A DNA stretch of 64,000 nucleotides from Herbaspirillum autotrophicum (GCF_001189915.1 NZ_LFLS01000003.1:124001-188000), one strand, 5' to 3'. Positions 1 through 10,546 are shown, counted from the stretch's first letter. Notes: a model not told the origin generated them from the letters alone. Program-made: numbers and translations.

Positions 1-20
1 CCAACAGCGACGGATAAACA

Positions 21-479
21 ATGGAACTCATCCTGTGGCGTCACGCCGAAGCCGAATTGGGCGAACCCGATGAAGGCCGGGCACTGACCGGAAAAGGTCA
101 CAAGCAAGCCTGGAAAATGGCGGACTGGCTGGATCGCAATTTGCCGGAAACCTGCCGCATCCTGGTCAGCCCGGCGACCCGCACCTTGCAAACGGCAGAA
201 GCCTTGGGACGCAAATTCAAGGTCCACCCCGATCTGGCGCCGGACAAGACCGCCGCCCAATTGCTGGCGGCCGCCAACTGGCCCGACAGCCGGGAACCGG
301 TGCTGATCATCGGTCATCAACCGACGCTGGGTCATGTCGCGGCGCAACTGATCGGCCAGCAAGAACAGGAGTGGTCGATCCGCAAAGGCAATGTGTGGTG
401 GATCGCCCAACGCGAACGCGGCGACATCACCAGCAATTATCTGCGCGCGGTGATGGCGCCGGAACTGATCGCCAAATGA
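21..479 (+). CDS. sixA: Phosphohistidine phosphatase SixA
   Basis: A 152-residue protein of the histidine phosphatase (phosphoglycerate mutase-like) superfamily. The N-terminal RHAEAE motif places the catalytic histidine at residue 8, and a second active-site histidine lies in the IIGHQPTLG segment near residue 98. Length and the compact fold without extra domains match SixA, which removes phosphate from phosphohistidine on HPt domains or PTS proteins in the cytoplasm. A GGA-type ribosome site sits about six bases before the ATG. It is transcribed toward the convergent efflux operon and shares no operon with genes in the window. The partner phosphoprotein cannot be told from sequence. Confidence 0.9.
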   Translation: MELILWRHAEAELGEPDEGRALTGKGHKQAWKMADWLDRNLPETCRILVSPATRTLQTAEALGRKFKVHPDLAPDKTAAQLLAAANWPDSREPVLIIGHQPTLGHVAAQLIGQQEQEWSIRKGNVWWIAQRERGDITSNYLRAVMAPELIAK

Positions 480-510
480 AACGCCTGCGCTGCAACCTCA
501 TTTATTGACG

Positions 511-1938
511 TTATTCGGTTGCCTGCGCGGTTGCCGCGGCGCCGCCCCACCCGAGCGCCTGATACAAGGCAATCACGTTGACGCAGGAGGCCGTATCGGC
601 AGCGGCCAGTTCTGTTCTGATCTCATACAAGGCGCGCTGGTTTTCCAGTACCGCCAGATAACTGCCGGCGCCGGAGCGATAACGGTGCCCGGCAATCTCC
701 AGCGCAGCCGCGCCATGCGCCGCCGACTGCAACAATGCGCGCAAGCGTTCCTGCTGTTGCACCAGACGCGTGACAGCATTTTCCACTTCCTCTTGCGCCA
801 CCAGCAACGCTTGCTGATAGCGCGCCAATGCGCCTTCGGCTTGTGCCTCGGTAACCCGCACGCGTGCGCGACTGCTGCCCATCGGCAGCAGCGGCCAGCT
901 TGCGCCGGGAGCGATCTCGAATGCCTGTGAGGAGGCACTGCCCAGTGCACCACCGCGCAAGGCAAAAAAACCGATGAAACCAGCCAGATTCAGACGCGGA
1001 TACAACTCTGCCGTGGCCGCGCCGATATCTTCGGTACTGGCCGCCAGCAAGCGCTCCGCCCGCACCACATCGGGCCGCTGCCGGATCAGCGCATCGACAT
1101 CACCCAACGGCAATTGCCGGGCCAACGGTGACGGATTGATCTCCGCCGCCGTCATCGCCGCCGGTTGTCCCGGCCGGTTACCGGTCAACACATCCAGCCG
1201 GTATTGTTCTTCCTGCAGACGCACCTGCAAGGGACCGAGCGCGGCTTCACTGCGCAGCAGGTTGGCATGGGCGTTTTCCTGATCTTCCGGCAAACCGCTG
1301 CCAAGTTCGACCCGGGCCTTCGTCAACTGCAAGGTAGCGCGCCAGCTTTGCACCTGTGCGGTGGCAAGCGCCAGTTGCTGGCGAATGCCGGTGCGCGCAT
1401 AGTAATGACGGCCGACCTCGGCAGCAATCGTCAGATGCATCTGCGCCAGCTCAGCCTGCGCCGCTTGCGAACGCGCCTGCGCGGATGCCGTCAGGTGCTG
1501 CAAGCGTCCGAACAGATCAAGCTCCCACTGCGCATCGACACCCACCCGATAACTTTCTGCCAGCGTTCGCTGCACTATCCCGTTGCTATCGGCTTGTTGC
1601 CGGCTGCTACGCTGATAACCGGCTTGTGCGGTCAGCGTCGGGTATTGCTCCAGCCGTTGCTGATCAAACACCGCACGCGACGCCTGCACATTGGCCCATG
1701 CCTGACGAATATCGTGATTATGCGCAAGCGCACTGTCGATCAGTTGCGTCAGTTGCTGATCCTCAAAGAAACTCCACCATTGCTGTGGCGGTGTTGGCTG
1801 CGGCTGCGGACTGGCGAAGCCGGCGACATGCGGATTGCTTAACGTGATCGGCGCAGTGGCAGGTGTGACATAGTGCGGTCCGACGGCGCAGGCACTCAGC
1901 AAAAAAGCAGTGAATGGAATGGCGACAAGTTTTGACAT
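511..1938 (-). CDS. RND efflux outer-membrane lipoprotein (NodT/OprM family)
   Basis: A 475-residue outer-membrane channel subunit of a tripartite efflux pump. It has a lipoprotein signal ending in LSAC (Cys17), followed by the duplicated outer-membrane efflux protein domain rich in long alpha helices with Ala, Gln and Glu. It is the last gene of a minus-strand operon, starting 9 bases after the stop of the RND permease gene, so adaptor, pump and channel are made together. The family forms trimers that span the periplasm and outer membrane and expel drugs, detergents or metabolites. The substrate cannot be read from the sequence. Confidence 0.92.
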   Translation of the reverse strand: MSKLVAIPFTAFLLSACAVGPHYVTPATAPITLSNPHVAGFASPQPQPTPPQQWWSFFEDQQLTQLIDSALAHNHDIRQAWANVQASRAVFDQQRLEQYPTLTAQAGYQRSSRQQADSNGIVQRTLAESYRVGVDAQWELDLFGRLQHLTASAQARSQAAQAELAQMHLTIAAEVGRHYYARTGIRQQLALATAQVQSWRATLQLTKARVELGSGLPEDQENAHANLLRSEAALGPLQVRLQEEQYRLDVLTGNRPGQPAAMTAAEINPSPLARQLPLGDVDALIRQRPDVVRAERLLAASTEDIGAATAELYPRLNLAGFIGFFALRGGALGSASSQAFEIAPGASWPLLPMGSSRARVRVTEAQAEGALARYQQALLVAQEEVENAVTRLVQQQERLRALLQSAAHGAAALEIAGHRYRSGAGSYLAVLENQRALYEIRTELAAADTASCVNVIALYQALGWGGAAATAQATE

Positions 1939-1947
1939 GATTTCTCT

Positions 1948-4900
1948 TCAATGATGAACGGCTGACGGCGTCACCGATACCGGCACCTCATCGGCACTGT
2001 TCAGCTGGCGAGCGCGCGCGGTAGCGCCGGCACGGGAATGGTCACGCGCCAGCAGCGAGTAGACGGTCGGCAACACGAACAAGGTAAACGCGGTGCCGAT
2101 CAGCATGCCGGACACGATCACCACGCCAAGTCCGAAGCGGCTGTTGGCGCCGGCGCCAGTGGCAAACAGCAGCGGCACCAGCCCGACCACCATCGCCGCC
2201 GTCGTCATCAATACCGGCCGCAGGCGAATCCGCGCCGCCTGACTGATCGCCTCGATACGGCTGAGCTTGTCACTGGCCTGCAATTCGTTGGCGAACTCGA
2301 CCATCAGAATGCCGTGCTTGCTGATCAGGCCGATCAGCGTCACCAGTCCGATTTGCGTATAAATATTGATGGTGGCCCAGCCCAGCGCCAGCGGCAGCAA
2401 GGCACCGCAGATCGACAATGGCACCGTGATCAGAATGATCAGCGGATCGACCAGGCTTTCATACTGCGCGGCCAGCACCAGATAAATGATGATGATCGCA
2501 AACAAGAATGCCAGCATCAGTGCGTTGCCCTCTTGCGCATATTGCCGGGCATCGGATTGCCAGTCGTGGCTGTAACCGGCCGGCAAACTGCGGGCGATGC
2601 CATCCAGAAATGCCACCGCATCGCCGAGCGACACGCCCGGTGCCGGAATCGCCTGAAAGGTTGCGGCATTCTGTTGATTGAATTGCGTCAACTGATTCGG
2701 CTCCACCTGCATTGACACCTGCACCAATGCTGACAGCGGTACCAGGGCATCATCGCCGGTGCGTACATATTGACGCGCCAGCGCTTGCGGCGTCAGGCGC
2801 TGCTCGCGCAGACTTTGCGGAATGACGTCATAGGAGCGGCCATCCATGCCGAAGCGATTGATGTAGTTTTCTCCCACCAGCACCGCCAGCGACTCGCCGA
2901 TATCTTGCATGCTGATGCCCAGACTATTGGCTTTGGCGCGGTCGATGCGCACCTGCACTACCGGGTTGTTGTAATCCAGATCGCTGTCCACCACCGCAAA
3001 CAAACCACTTTGCCGCGCCCGCTGCTTGATCTCTTCCATGGTCTGGTACAGCGCTTTGTAATCTTGCGAGGTACGCAGCACCATCTGCACCGGCAGGCCA
3101 CCGGTGGAACCCGGCAACGCTGGTAACTGGAAGGCAAAGATGCTGGTGCCTTCGACTTCATTGACGGCCTGTTGCAAGGCTTGTTGGATTTCCGTGGCGC
3201 TGCGTTTGCGCTCGCCCCACAAGGACAGGTCAATGCCGCCGATGCCAGCCGCCTGACCATCGCTGCCATTGATGATCCAGCGGCCGATAGTTTCGGGAAA
3301 GCGGGTATAGACCGCATCAAGCTTGTCGGAAAAGCGTTCCATGTAATCCAGATTGGCATGCTGCGGCCCCTTGATCACGGTCAGGATATTGGCCTCATCT
3401 TCTTGCGGCGCCAATTCTCGTTGCGGCAGTTGATACAGCAATGGCAGGCTCAGCAACACCAGCAGGGCAATCCCGCCACTGACCCAGCGATGCCGCAACG
3501 ACAACGACAGCAAGCTGCCATAGCGCCGGCTCAAGCCACCGAAAAACCATTCGGCTGCATGCGCCATGCGCCCTTCCGCCTGTTGCGCCGGCAACAGAAA
3601 CGAACTCATCACCGGCGACAGGGTCAGCGCCACGATGCCGGACACCACCACGGCACCGGCCAGGGTCAGGGCGAACTCGCGGAACAAGGCGCCGGTCAGC
3701 CCGCCCATCAGTCCAATCGGCGCATATACCGCCGCCAGCGTGATGGTCATGGCGATCACCGGTCCGGCGACTTCACGCGCGCCGATCAGTGCCGCCACCA
3801 CCGGCGTTTTTCCCTGTTCAATATGGCGGTGCACGTTTTCCACCACCACGATGGCATCATCGACCACCAGCCCGATGGCCAGCACCATGGCCAGCAAAGT
3901 CAGCAAGTTGATGCTGAAGCCGAACATCAGCATCAGACCGGCAGCACCCAGCATCGACAACGGAATCGTCACCACCGGAATCAAGACCGTGCGCAACGAT
4001 CCCAGACACAGATAAATCACCAGTACCACGATCAACAAGGCTTCGATCAGCGTATGCGAGACTTCATTGATCGAGGCCTGAATGAACCGTGCGGTTTCAA
4101 ACGCCAGTTCGACATGCACACCGGGCGGCAAGGTCTGCCGTACCGCCGGCAGCAATGTACGGATGCCGTCCACAATCACCAGCGGATTGCCGGCCGGCGT
4201 CGGGAACAAGCCGACGTGCACCGCCGGCTTGCCATTCATTTGTGCGCTGGTTTCGGTGGCCGCTGCCGCCAGTTCTACGGTGCCGATATCTTTCACGCGC
4301 ACCAGACCATTGCCATCATTGCGCAGCACCAGATCGCGAAATTCTTCGATGCTGGTGAGGTCGGTATTGACGCGGATGTTGGACACCACAAACATGCCCT
4401 TGAGCTTGCCGGGCGCTGCCTGATAATTGTTTTGTCGCACCGCCTGCGCCACATCGGCGGCGGTCAGGCCACGCCCGGCCAGCTTGGCCGGATCCAGCCA
4501 CAGGCGCATCGCCAGCCGCTGACCGCCAAACACCTCGACCGTGGCTACGCCGTCGATGGTGGAAAACATCGGTTCCACCACGCGTGCCAGATAATCGCTC
4601 AATGCCGCGGTCGACATGGTATCGCTGGCAAAGCCGACATACGCCACCGCGGTCGCCTCGCCCGCCGAACGGGCGATGACCGGATCGTAAGCCTGCTGCG
4701 GCAACTTGTAGCGCACCTGATTGACCTTCGCCATGACTTCCGTCAGCGCCTGCGTCGAATCGCGATTCAATTCCATGCGGGCGGTAATCACGCTGCGCCC
4801 CTGCACCGATGACGACGACAGATAGTCGATGCCTTCCACCGCCGACACCGCTTGCGCAATCGGCTGCGTGATAAAGCCCTGCATCAGTTCGGCGGATGCG

Positions 4901-5058
4901 CCGGGATATTCGGTGGTGACCGTGATGGTCGAACTTTCCAGCATCGGATATTGACGGATCGGCAAACGGCTCAGCGACAATACGCCCAGCAACAGGATCA
5001 GCATGCTGACTACCAGCGCCAGCACCGGACGACGGACAAAGATATCCGTGAATTTCAT
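1948..5058 (-). CDS. RND multidrug efflux permease (HAE-1 family)
   Basis: A 1036-residue inner-membrane proton-driven pump with the usual RND layout: one N-terminal membrane helix, a large periplasmic loop, a helix bundle, then a second copy of the same arrangement. The N-terminus MKFTDIFVRRPVLA is typical of hydrophobe/amphiphile exporters. The double aspartate of the proton relay is present in LAIGLVVDDAIVVVENV near residue 405. Length equals that of AcrB and MexB relatives. It follows the adaptor gene by 22 bases and precedes the channel gene by 9. Specificity is unknown, so no gene symbol is assigned. Confidence 0.95.
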   Translation of the reverse strand: MKFTDIFVRRPVLALVVSMLILLLGVLSLSRLPIRQYPMLESSTITVTTEYPGASAELMQGFITQPIAQAVSAVEGIDYLSSSSVQGRSVITARMELNRDSTQALTEVMAKVNQVRYKLPQQAYDPVIARSAGEATAVAYVGFASDTMSTAALSDYLARVVEPMFSTIDGVATVEVFGGQRLAMRLWLDPAKLAGRGLTAADVAQAVRQNNYQAAPGKLKGMFVVSNIRVNTDLTSIEEFRDLVLRNDGNGLVRVKDIGTVELAAAATETSAQMNGKPAVHVGLFPTPAGNPLVIVDGIRTLLPAVRQTLPPGVHVELAFETARFIQASINEVSHTLIEALLIVVLVIYLCLGSLRTVLIPVVTIPLSMLGAAGLMLMFGFSINLLTLLAMVLAIGLVVDDAIVVVENVHRHIEQGKTPVVAALIGAREVAGPVIAMTITLAAVYAPIGLMGGLTGALFREFALTLAGAVVVSGIVALTLSPVMSSFLLPAQQAEGRMAHAAEWFFGGLSRRYGSLLSLSLRHRWVSGGIALLVLLSLPLLYQLPQRELAPQEDEANILTVIKGPQHANLDYMERFSDKLDAVYTRFPETIGRWIINGSDGQAAGIGGIDLSLWGERKRSATEIQQALQQAVNEVEGTSIFAFQLPALPGSTGGLPVQMVLRTSQDYKALYQTMEEIKQRARQSGLFAVVDSDLDYNNPVVQVRIDRAKANSLGISMQDIGESLAVLVGENYINRFGMDGRSYDVIPQSLREQRLTPQALARQYVRTGDDALVPLSALVQVSMQVEPNQLTQFNQQNAATFQAIPAPGVSLGDAVAFLDGIARSLPAGYSHDWQSDARQYAQEGNALMLAFLFAIIIIYLVLAAQYESLVDPLIILITVPLSICGALLPLALGWATINIYTQIGLVTLIGLISKHGILMVEFANELQASDKLSRIEAISQAARIRLRPVLMTTAAMVVGLVPLLFATGAGANSRFGLGVVIVSGMLIGTAFTLFVLPTVYSLLARDHSRAGATARARQLNSADEVPVSVTPSAVHH

Positions 5059-5080
5059 GAACGCACCTCAATGGGAAAAA

Positions 5081-6208
5081 TCAGACGGCGGGGGTGTCCG
5101 GGGCAGCCGCAGCCGGAGCTTTGAGCGGAATCGCGACGGTGTCCTGACTGACGGCCTGCACTGCCACGCCATCGCTGAGTTTGAGTTGACCGGAGGTGAC
5201 AACCCGATCGTGCTCGCGCAAGCCGGCAGTGATTTCCACCCGGCCATTCTGGCGCTCGCCAACTTTTACCGCGACCCGCTTCACCGTCAGTTGTTGTTGC
5301 GGATCCGCGTGGGCGACAAACACGGTTTCACCATACGCGGTATAGGTCACCGCAGTTTCCGGTACCGTCAGCGCGCCGCCGTCATGCTGCCGTTCGACCC
5401 GGATGCTGGCATACATGCCGGCTTTCAGTACGCCATCCGGATTACGCACGCGTGCCTGCACTTGCACCATACGTGACCGCGCAATCAAGGGATCCAGCGC
5501 ATTGATGCTGGCGCTGAAACGGCGGCCGGGATAAGCATCGACCTGTACCTCGACCTTCTGCCCCGGGTGCAACTGCGCACTGGTTTGTTCATCCAGCGAA
5601 AAATTCACATACAGTGCACTGCTGTCGATCAGCGACACGATGGCGTCGGCCGCCTTCAGGTACTGCCCTTCATGTACTTTGCGAATACCGAGCACGCCGG
5701 CAAATGGCGCCCGGATGATCTTTTGTGCGAGCATGGCCTGTATCCGTTGCAGTTCTGCGCTGGCGGTATCGCGTGCCGCCAGTGCCTGCTCCAGTTGTTC
5801 TTGCGTGGCAGCGTTGGCCGCCACCAGTTTTTGCAACCGCGCATGGACCGACTCCGCATTGCGCAGCTGCGCTTGCAGGCGCAACTGCTCTGCCTGTTCC
5901 GGCGCATCGTTGAGGCGCACCAGTACCTGACCGGCCTTGACCGCCTGACCGGAAACAAAGGCGATCGTGCTGACGCGGCCACTCACTTCGGCTGCCACCT
6001 GCACCTGGCGTATCGCTTCCAGTTCGCCAACACCGGCAAATGCCTGGGCGATATTGGTGCGGGTCACCGGTGCCAGCGCCACCTTGATCACCGGCGCCGG
6101 TACCGGCGCTGCGGTGGCTAGCTTGCCGCTGGCAAGCAAACGCCAGCCAAGCGCCAGTACCGCGATGCCTGAGATGAGGACCAATACGGCCCGTTTTTTG
6201 TTAACCAT
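5081..6208 (-). CDS. RND efflux periplasmic adaptor (membrane fusion protein)
   Basis: A 375-residue adaptor linking the RND pump and the outer-membrane channel. It begins with a signal anchor (MVNKKRAVLVLISG), then shows a lipoyl/barrel-sandwich half (VSGRVSTIAFVSGQAVKAGQVLVRLND), a helical hairpin rich in Ala, Glu and Gln, the second lipoyl half (RAPFAGVLGIRKVHEGQYL) and a beta-barrel domain. The start at 6208 has a GAGAGG ribosome site 8 bases upstream. An alternative in-frame ATG at 6247 overlaps the upstream stop codon as ATGA and would add 13 residues. It sits between the small membrane protein gene and the pump gene in one operon. Confidence 0.92.
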   Translation of the reverse strand: MVNKKRAVLVLISGIAVLALGWRLLASGKLATAAPVPAPVIKVALAPVTRTNIAQAFAGVGELEAIRQVQVAAEVSGRVSTIAFVSGQAVKAGQVLVRLNDAPEQAEQLRLQAQLRNAESVHARLQKLVAANAATQEQLEQALAARDTASAELQRIQAMLAQKIIRAPFAGVLGIRKVHEGQYLKAADAIVSLIDSSALYVNFSLDEQTSAQLHPGQKVEVQVDAYPGRRFSASINALDPLIARSRMVQVQARVRNPDGVLKAGMYASIRVERQHDGGALTVPETAVTYTAYGETVFVAHADPQQQLTVKRVAVKVGERQNGRVEITAGLREHDRVVTSGQLKLSDGVAVQAVSQDTVAIPLKAPAAAAPDTPAV

Positions 6209-6243
6209 GGCAGTTGCCTCTCGGGGCGTGAAATGAGGCTGGG

Positions 6244-6729
6244 TCATGCCCAGTCAGCGTTGAATAAAAAGAACATTGCGGCCATCCAGATCAGCATCAC
6301 CAGATGCGTGATTTGCAAACTTTCCTGACGCATCCAGTAACCAAACCACAAGCCCCCCAGATGCATCGCGAGCAAAAATGCCACGGCCGTGCTCAGCGCC
6401 AGATTGAGCCAAGTTCGTGCCGCCACCAGATCGCCGGCTGCCAGCAAGTGATAACAGCCGATCCAGCACGCGCAGGCAGCGGCGATTTGCAATCCCAAGA
6501 TCAGCAACAACGCGAGGCGCGCGATCAGCGACGAATTGATGGCGCGGGACAGCAAGGGAATATCGATAGCGGGAGGTTGTTTCAACGGTGTCATCGCCAT
6601 GGTGGCGCCGACCGCCCCGGCCGACGCCGCGAAGGCGCGCAGGTTATTGAGCGCGACAACCGAGAACCACAGCGCCAGGCCGGCCGCGTGTAGCAGTTGA
6701 AACAGCAAGATGGAAGCAGGCAAACCCAT
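6244..6729 (-). CDS. Small integral membrane protein, DUF2165-like
   Basis: A 161-residue hydrophobic protein with about four predicted membrane helices. The order of short motifs (an NN pair after the first helix, an R-rich start of the second helix, and GGLWFGYW before the last helix) resembles the uncharacterised DUF2165 family, but the match is from memory and loose. It is the first gene of the efflux operon: its stop overlaps a possible adaptor start (ATGA). Such a gene at the head of an RND operon is unusual, and it may be an accessory factor or merely co-transcribed. Function unknown. Confidence 0.75.
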   Translation of the reverse strand: MGLPASILLFQLLHAAGLALWFSVVALNNLRAFAASAGAVGATMAMTPLKQPPAIDIPLLSRAINSSLIARLALLLILGLQIAAACACWIGCYHLLAAGDLVAARTWLNLALSTAVAFLLAMHLGGLWFGYWMRQESLQITHLVMLIWMAAMFFLFNADWA

Positions 6730-6842
6730 GTGAGACGTCTCTTTCAGTCAGCAGGTGGCGGTATTTCGCCAAGGCCGGGCGCGCGGAAAATGCGCGCGGT
6801 ACGCGATCAACGGCGCAGATAATTACGCAATCAAACGCTTGC

Positions 6843-6871
6843 ATAATAGATTGCTGACGCAAATTAAACAA
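6843..6871 (-). promoter_or_regulatory. Candidate sigma-70 promoter of the efflux operon
   Basis: On the minus strand a TATTAT -10 box (6843-6848) lies 17 bases downstream of a TTGTTT -35 box (6866-6871). The start site would fall near 6836, leaving a leader of about 105 bases before the first gene of the efflux operon at 6729. The -10 is strong and the -35 weak, compatible with an activated promoter. No adjacent regulator gene is present. Confidence 0.45.
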
Positions 6872-7008
6872 GCAAATACTTGGAAATTAAAAAGAAAGAT
6901 TCTCCATCCGCAGAAAAACGGACGAACAGCATTGCGCGCCCTGTATGCGGACAAGGCGCGAGGTGATGAAAGGGAAATCGGGGTGATCGCGTGAACCGGC
7001 TGCGCGCG

Positions 7009-7045
7009 AAAAAAAACCTCGCGCCAGGCAAAATGGCGCGAGGTT
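7009..7045 (-). terminator. Rho-independent terminator of chemoreceptor gene
   Basis: A perfect 10-bp GC-rich stem (7017-7026 with 7034-7043) has a 7-base loop and is followed on the minus strand by eight T residues (A run 7009-7016 on the plus strand). It lies about 55 bases past the stop of the chemoreceptor gene. Confidence 0.88.
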
Positions 7046-7099
7046 GTTTACAACGGCTCAGCAAAAATCACGACAGCGGCAAAGCCGCCCGCGACAGAC

Positions 7100-9229
7100 T
7101 CAGAATGTTTCCCAAGAATCGCCGTCGACATCGGCACCGGCTTTCACCGGTACATTACCGGCTGTCGCTTTGGCTGGCGCCCGGTTGATTGCCGGCACTG
7201 CCTTGGGTGCCGGCGCTTTGCGCAACGGCGCCGGCAGTTTCTTCGCCGGCGCCACGGGCGACGGCAGCGATGACGTCAGGTGGTGTGTATCTGCTGCCGA
7301 CAACTTGAAGACGCTGACCGCCTTCGCCAATACTTCGGACTGCTCTTGCAGACTTTCGGCTGCGGCCGCAGCCTGCTCCACCAGCGCGGCGTTTTGCTGC
7401 GTGATTTCGTCCATCTGCGTGATGGCCTGATTGACTTGTTCGATACCGGCGCTTTGTTCCTGACTGGCGGCCGAGATCTCACCCATGATATCGGCCACAT
7501 GCCGCACCGACGTCACGATCTCGGTCATGGTGGCGCCGGCTTCATCCACCAGTTTGCCACCGGCGTCGACCTTGCTGACCGAGTCGCTGATCAATTCCTT
7601 GATTTCCTTGGCCGCACTGGCAGAACGCTGCGCCAGACTGCGTACTTCGCTCGCCACCACCGCAAACCCGCGTCCCTGTTCGCCGGCACGCGCCGCTTCC
7701 ACCGCCGCGTTCAAGGCCAGGATATTGGTTTGAAAAGCGATGCCATCGATCACGCTGATGATGTCGACAATCTTGCCCGAGCTTTCCTTGATCGAGCCCA
7801 TGGTATTGACCACGTGACCGACCACGTCGCCGCCCTTGACCGCCAGCGCCGATGCCGAATGCACCAGCTGATTGGCTTGCCGGGCGTTATCGGCATTCTG
7901 CCTGACGGTCGAGGTCAGCTCTTCCATCGAACTGGCGGTTTCTTCCAGACTGGATGCCTGCGATTCGGTGCGGTTCGACAAATCCGAATTGCCGCTGGCA
8001 ATTTCGCGTGACGCCACATTGATGACATCGATACTGGTACGGACATCGGCCACGATATCGACCAGACTGCCGGACATGTCATTCAAGGCGTGCAGCAACT
8101 GCGCCGACTCATCGCTGCCCACCACCTGCGCCCGCGACGTCAGATCGCAGGATGCCACCCGCCGCGCCATGCTCACCGATTCCGAAATCGGCACCGTGAT
8201 CGAGCGCGACACCATGGTGCCGATCCAGGCCGCAAACAAGGCCAGCGCAGCGATGATTGCCAGCAGCACTATTTCATTGCGACGCAGTTCAGCGGTTTGC
8301 TGTCCGAGCGCCGTTTCGAGGCTGCCGATCACGGCATCGAGCACCTTGAACTGGGCATCGATTGCCTGAGTGAATTGCGTGAAATATTCCTGCGGAGGAT
8401 AGTCCGGCGTCTCCGCTTTGATCACTTTTTCATCGGCCAGCCTGATGGCGGCGGCAGCTTGTTTTTTGGCTTCGCCGACAGTTGCGCCGAGCGTGTCTTT
8501 GAGTGCCGCCTTGATCGCAAACGCCTGCTCGAACAATTTGTCTGCTTGCTTCAGACGCTCCTGGGCACGCTGGCTGGGCCGGATGACCGCCAGCCGGTCT
8601 TCAGCAGTGGCGGTCTTCTTGCTCAGGATACCGGCGCCGCGTGCCCGCATCTTGCCGAGCTCTTCGGTCAGCGCCGGCAATGCCACGAAGCCGCCGGCGA
8701 TCAGCTTGGTGCTATCCAGATCTGCGTCCAGCGAAAGTTTGAAATCATCCAGCAGCGCATCGTTGATCTCGAACAGTTTGGCAATCGTATCGCTGTGCGT
8801 GCCAAAGCTTTGCGGCAAATCGAGCTTGCCGCCTGCCACGCCATCCCGCAAAGTGTTCCACGCGGTTTGCGCCGCCGTCACCTCACGATTGATGTCCGGG
8901 TTGCGGGTGCCGGTCAGCAGCAGTTGCGCCGTCAGTTCCTGAAACGCCTTGTCGACCTCCTGCGCCTTGGCCTGGCGTGGCGCTGCAACGCTGTCATTGC
9001 CGCCCAGCAATACCGCCGACAAACCGCGATGTTGCTGCATCAGTTGCATGGTCCGCAACAACAGACGGGCCGGCTGTACACCTTGAATTTCCAGATTTTT
9101 TTGTGCGATGAGTTTTTCCGCACTGATGACATACAACGCTGTAGGTACCCCGAACAAGGCGATACCGATGACGCCAAGCAAAGTGAATTTTTTCCACAAC
9201 TGCATGCTGGCAAATAAATTTTTCAACAT
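7100..9229 (-). CDS. Methyl-accepting chemotaxis protein with C-terminal CheR-binding pentapeptide
   Basis: A 709-residue transmembrane chemoreceptor. It has an N-terminal membrane helix, a periplasmic all-helical sensor region containing MQQHRGLSA (resembling the NIT nitrate/nitrite-type domain), a second helix near residue 330, a HAMP linker and a long signalling coiled coil. The conserved hairpin tip reads [22 protein letters not shown]. The protein ends with a flexible Pro/Ala-rich linker and the pentapeptide SWETF, close to NWETF that tethers CheR and CheB in enteric receptors. The ATG at 9229 follows a G-rich ribosome site; an upstream ATG at 9250 is possible. A paralogue lies at 13232-15193. 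The ligand is unknown. Confidence 0.93.
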   Translation of the reverse strand: MLKNLFASMQLWKKFTLLGVIGIALFGVPTALYVISAEKLIAQKNLEIQGVQPARLLLRTMQLMQQHRGLSAVLLGGNDSVAAPRQAKAQEVDKAFQELTAQLLLTGTRNPDINREVTAAQTAWNTLRDGVAGGKLDLPQSFGTHSDTIAKLFEINDALLDDFKLSLDADLDSTKLIAGGFVALPALTEELGKMRARGAGILSKKTATAEDRLAVIRPSQRAQERLKQADKLFEQAFAIKAALKDTLGATVGEAKKQAAAAIRLADEKVIKAETPDYPPQEYFTQFTQAIDAQFKVLDAVIGSLETALGQQTAELRRNEIVLLAIIAALALFAAWIGTMVSRSITVPISESVSMARRVASCDLTSRAQVVGSDESAQLLHALNDMSGSLVDIVADVRTSIDVINVASREIASGNSDLSNRTESQASSLEETASSMEELTSTVRQNADNARQANQLVHSASALAVKGGDVVGHVVNTMGSIKESSGKIVDIISVIDGIAFQTNILALNAAVEAARAGEQGRGFAVVASEVRSLAQRSASAAKEIKELISDSVSKVDAGGKLVDEAGATMTEIVTSVRHVADIMGEISAASQEQSAGIEQVNQAITQMDEITQQNAALVEQAAAAAESLQEQSEVLAKAVSVFKLSAADTHHLTSSLPSPVAPAKKLPAPLRKAPAPKAVPAINRAPAKATAGNVPVKAGADVDGDSWETF

Positions 9230-9502
9230 TTCCCCATCCCCCTGTCTCATTCCATGAAATGGCTCAAGCCCCCTTGAGTGCGATGCGTGCGCAAACGATT
9301 GCCAGCTTTTTTCTGCTGATCAATCGTGATGTTTACACTTTTTTCGACCGCTTGAAAACCAAATATATCGTCCGCTCTTGCATGCAATAAACGTTCCAAG
9401 AACACCTGAACGGAACGTACACTGGGACTGACGGCGATAAGGGGTGGGAAATAATCAGCGGCGGGGATTTACCAAAATGAGACAGCAACGGGCATTATCT
9501 TG

Positions 9503-10546
9503 TCAATCCGCCAATACCGGAATCGCGGGACGGGCCGTAGCCTGCGCCTGACGGGCCGGATGCAAATGTTGCAGAAATTGCTGAGTGGCGGCCTCCCACG
9601 AATACGTCAGCGCATGCTGCCGCACGTCGTCGCGGTGCATATCCAGAGCGGCCCGGCAAGCCAGGCCGAGATCTGCATCAAGCACCCCGGAAAGGCCATT
9701 CGCCACCACATCCAGCGGTCCTTCGACCGGATAGGCGGCAACCGGCACGCCACACGCCATGGCTTCGGCCAGCACCAGACCGAAGGTATCGGTGCGACTC
9801 GGGAACACGAATACATCGGCGCAGTTGTAATACGCCGGCAATTCGCCATGTTCTTTACCGCCGAGAAAACGCACCTGCGGGTAGCGCGCTTCCAGTTCTT
9901 CGCGCTGCGGTCCATCGCCAATCACCCATTTGGTACCGGGCAGATCAAGCCGCAGAAATGCTTCAATGTTTTTTTCTACCGCCACCCGGCCGACATACAG
10001 AAACAAGGGCCGCACGATGCAGGCATGATCTTCCGGCACTGGCTTGAAGACTTCGGTATCGACTCCGCGCCCCCACAATACGGCATGTTCAAAACCATGC
10101 TGCAGCAATGACTCTTGCATCTTCGGGGTCGGCACCATGACCGCTTTGGATGGTCCGTGAAACCAGCGCAGCAAGGCATAGGTAACAAAACGCGGCAACA
10201 GCGAGCGGGCGCTCAGATATTCCGGAAAACGGGTGTGATAGGCGGTGGTGAAATCGAGTCCGCGACGCATGCAGTAACGACGTGCCGCCAGTCCCATCGG
10301 GCCTTCAGTGGAGATATGAATGCAATCCGGCGCGAAGGCATCCAGTGTCGATGCGATCTTGCCATAGGGCTTGTATGCCAGACGGATTTCCGGATACGTG
10401 GGGCAGGCAAAGGTGCGGAAATCGCGTGGCGCCAACAACAATACTTCATGCCCCAGTTGCTGCAAGCAACGCTGCGTGGCGCGCAGCGTATTGACCACAC
10501 CGTTGACTTGCGGCTCGCCGGCATCGCTTACGATGGCAATGCGCAT
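9503..10546 (-). CDS. GT4-family glycosyltransferase, Agt-like (glycolipid synthesis)
   Basis: A 347-residue GT-B glycosyltransferase of family 4. The N-terminus MRIAIVSDAGEPQVNGVV carries the acceptor-side glycine loop, and the C-terminal half has the sugar-nucleotide site with GDGPQ and the E-x7-E region around FGLVLAEAMACGVPVAA. It resembles bacterial alpha-mannosyl/glucosyl transferases such as MgtA/PimB relatives. Its first 19 bases overlap the end of the metallophosphoesterase gene, so the two are translationally coupled. Phospholipase PlcP followed by a GT4 Agt enzyme is known to turn phospholipid into diacylglycerol and then glycolipid under phosphate starvation. I infer that role here; the sugar donor is not predictable. 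Confidence 0.85.
   Translation of the reverse strand: MRIAIVSDAGEPQVNGVVNTLRATQRCLQQLGHEVLLLAPRDFRTFACPTYPEIRLAYKPYGKIASTLDAFAPDCIHISTEGPMGLAARRYCMRRGLDFTTAYHTRFPEYLSARSLLPRFVTYALLRWFHGPSKAVMVPTPKMQESLLQHGFEHAVLWGRGVDTEVFKPVPEDHACIVRPLFLYVGRVAVEKNIEAFLRLDLPGTKWVIGDGPQREELEARYPQVRFLGGKEHGELPAYYNCADVFVFPSRTDTFGLVLAEAMACGVPVAAYPVEGPLDVVANGLSGVLDADLGLACRAALDMHRDDVRQHALTYSWEAATQQFLQHLHPARQAQATARPAIPVLAD

Larger units (their letters stand above)
6730..7099. other. Intergenic region between the efflux operon and chemoreceptor gene
   Basis: This 370-base stretch holds the candidate efflux promoter (6843-6871), an AT-rich segment around 6815-6920, and the terminator of the chemoreceptor gene (7009-7045). 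I see no supported coding region; the short open frames lack ribosome sites and family resemblance. Confidence 0.6.

Noticed and set aside
9433..9440. GGCGATAA resembling a flagellar sigma-28 -10 box
   Set aside because: It is on the strand opposite the chemoreceptor gene and has no TAAA element 15 bases upstream.
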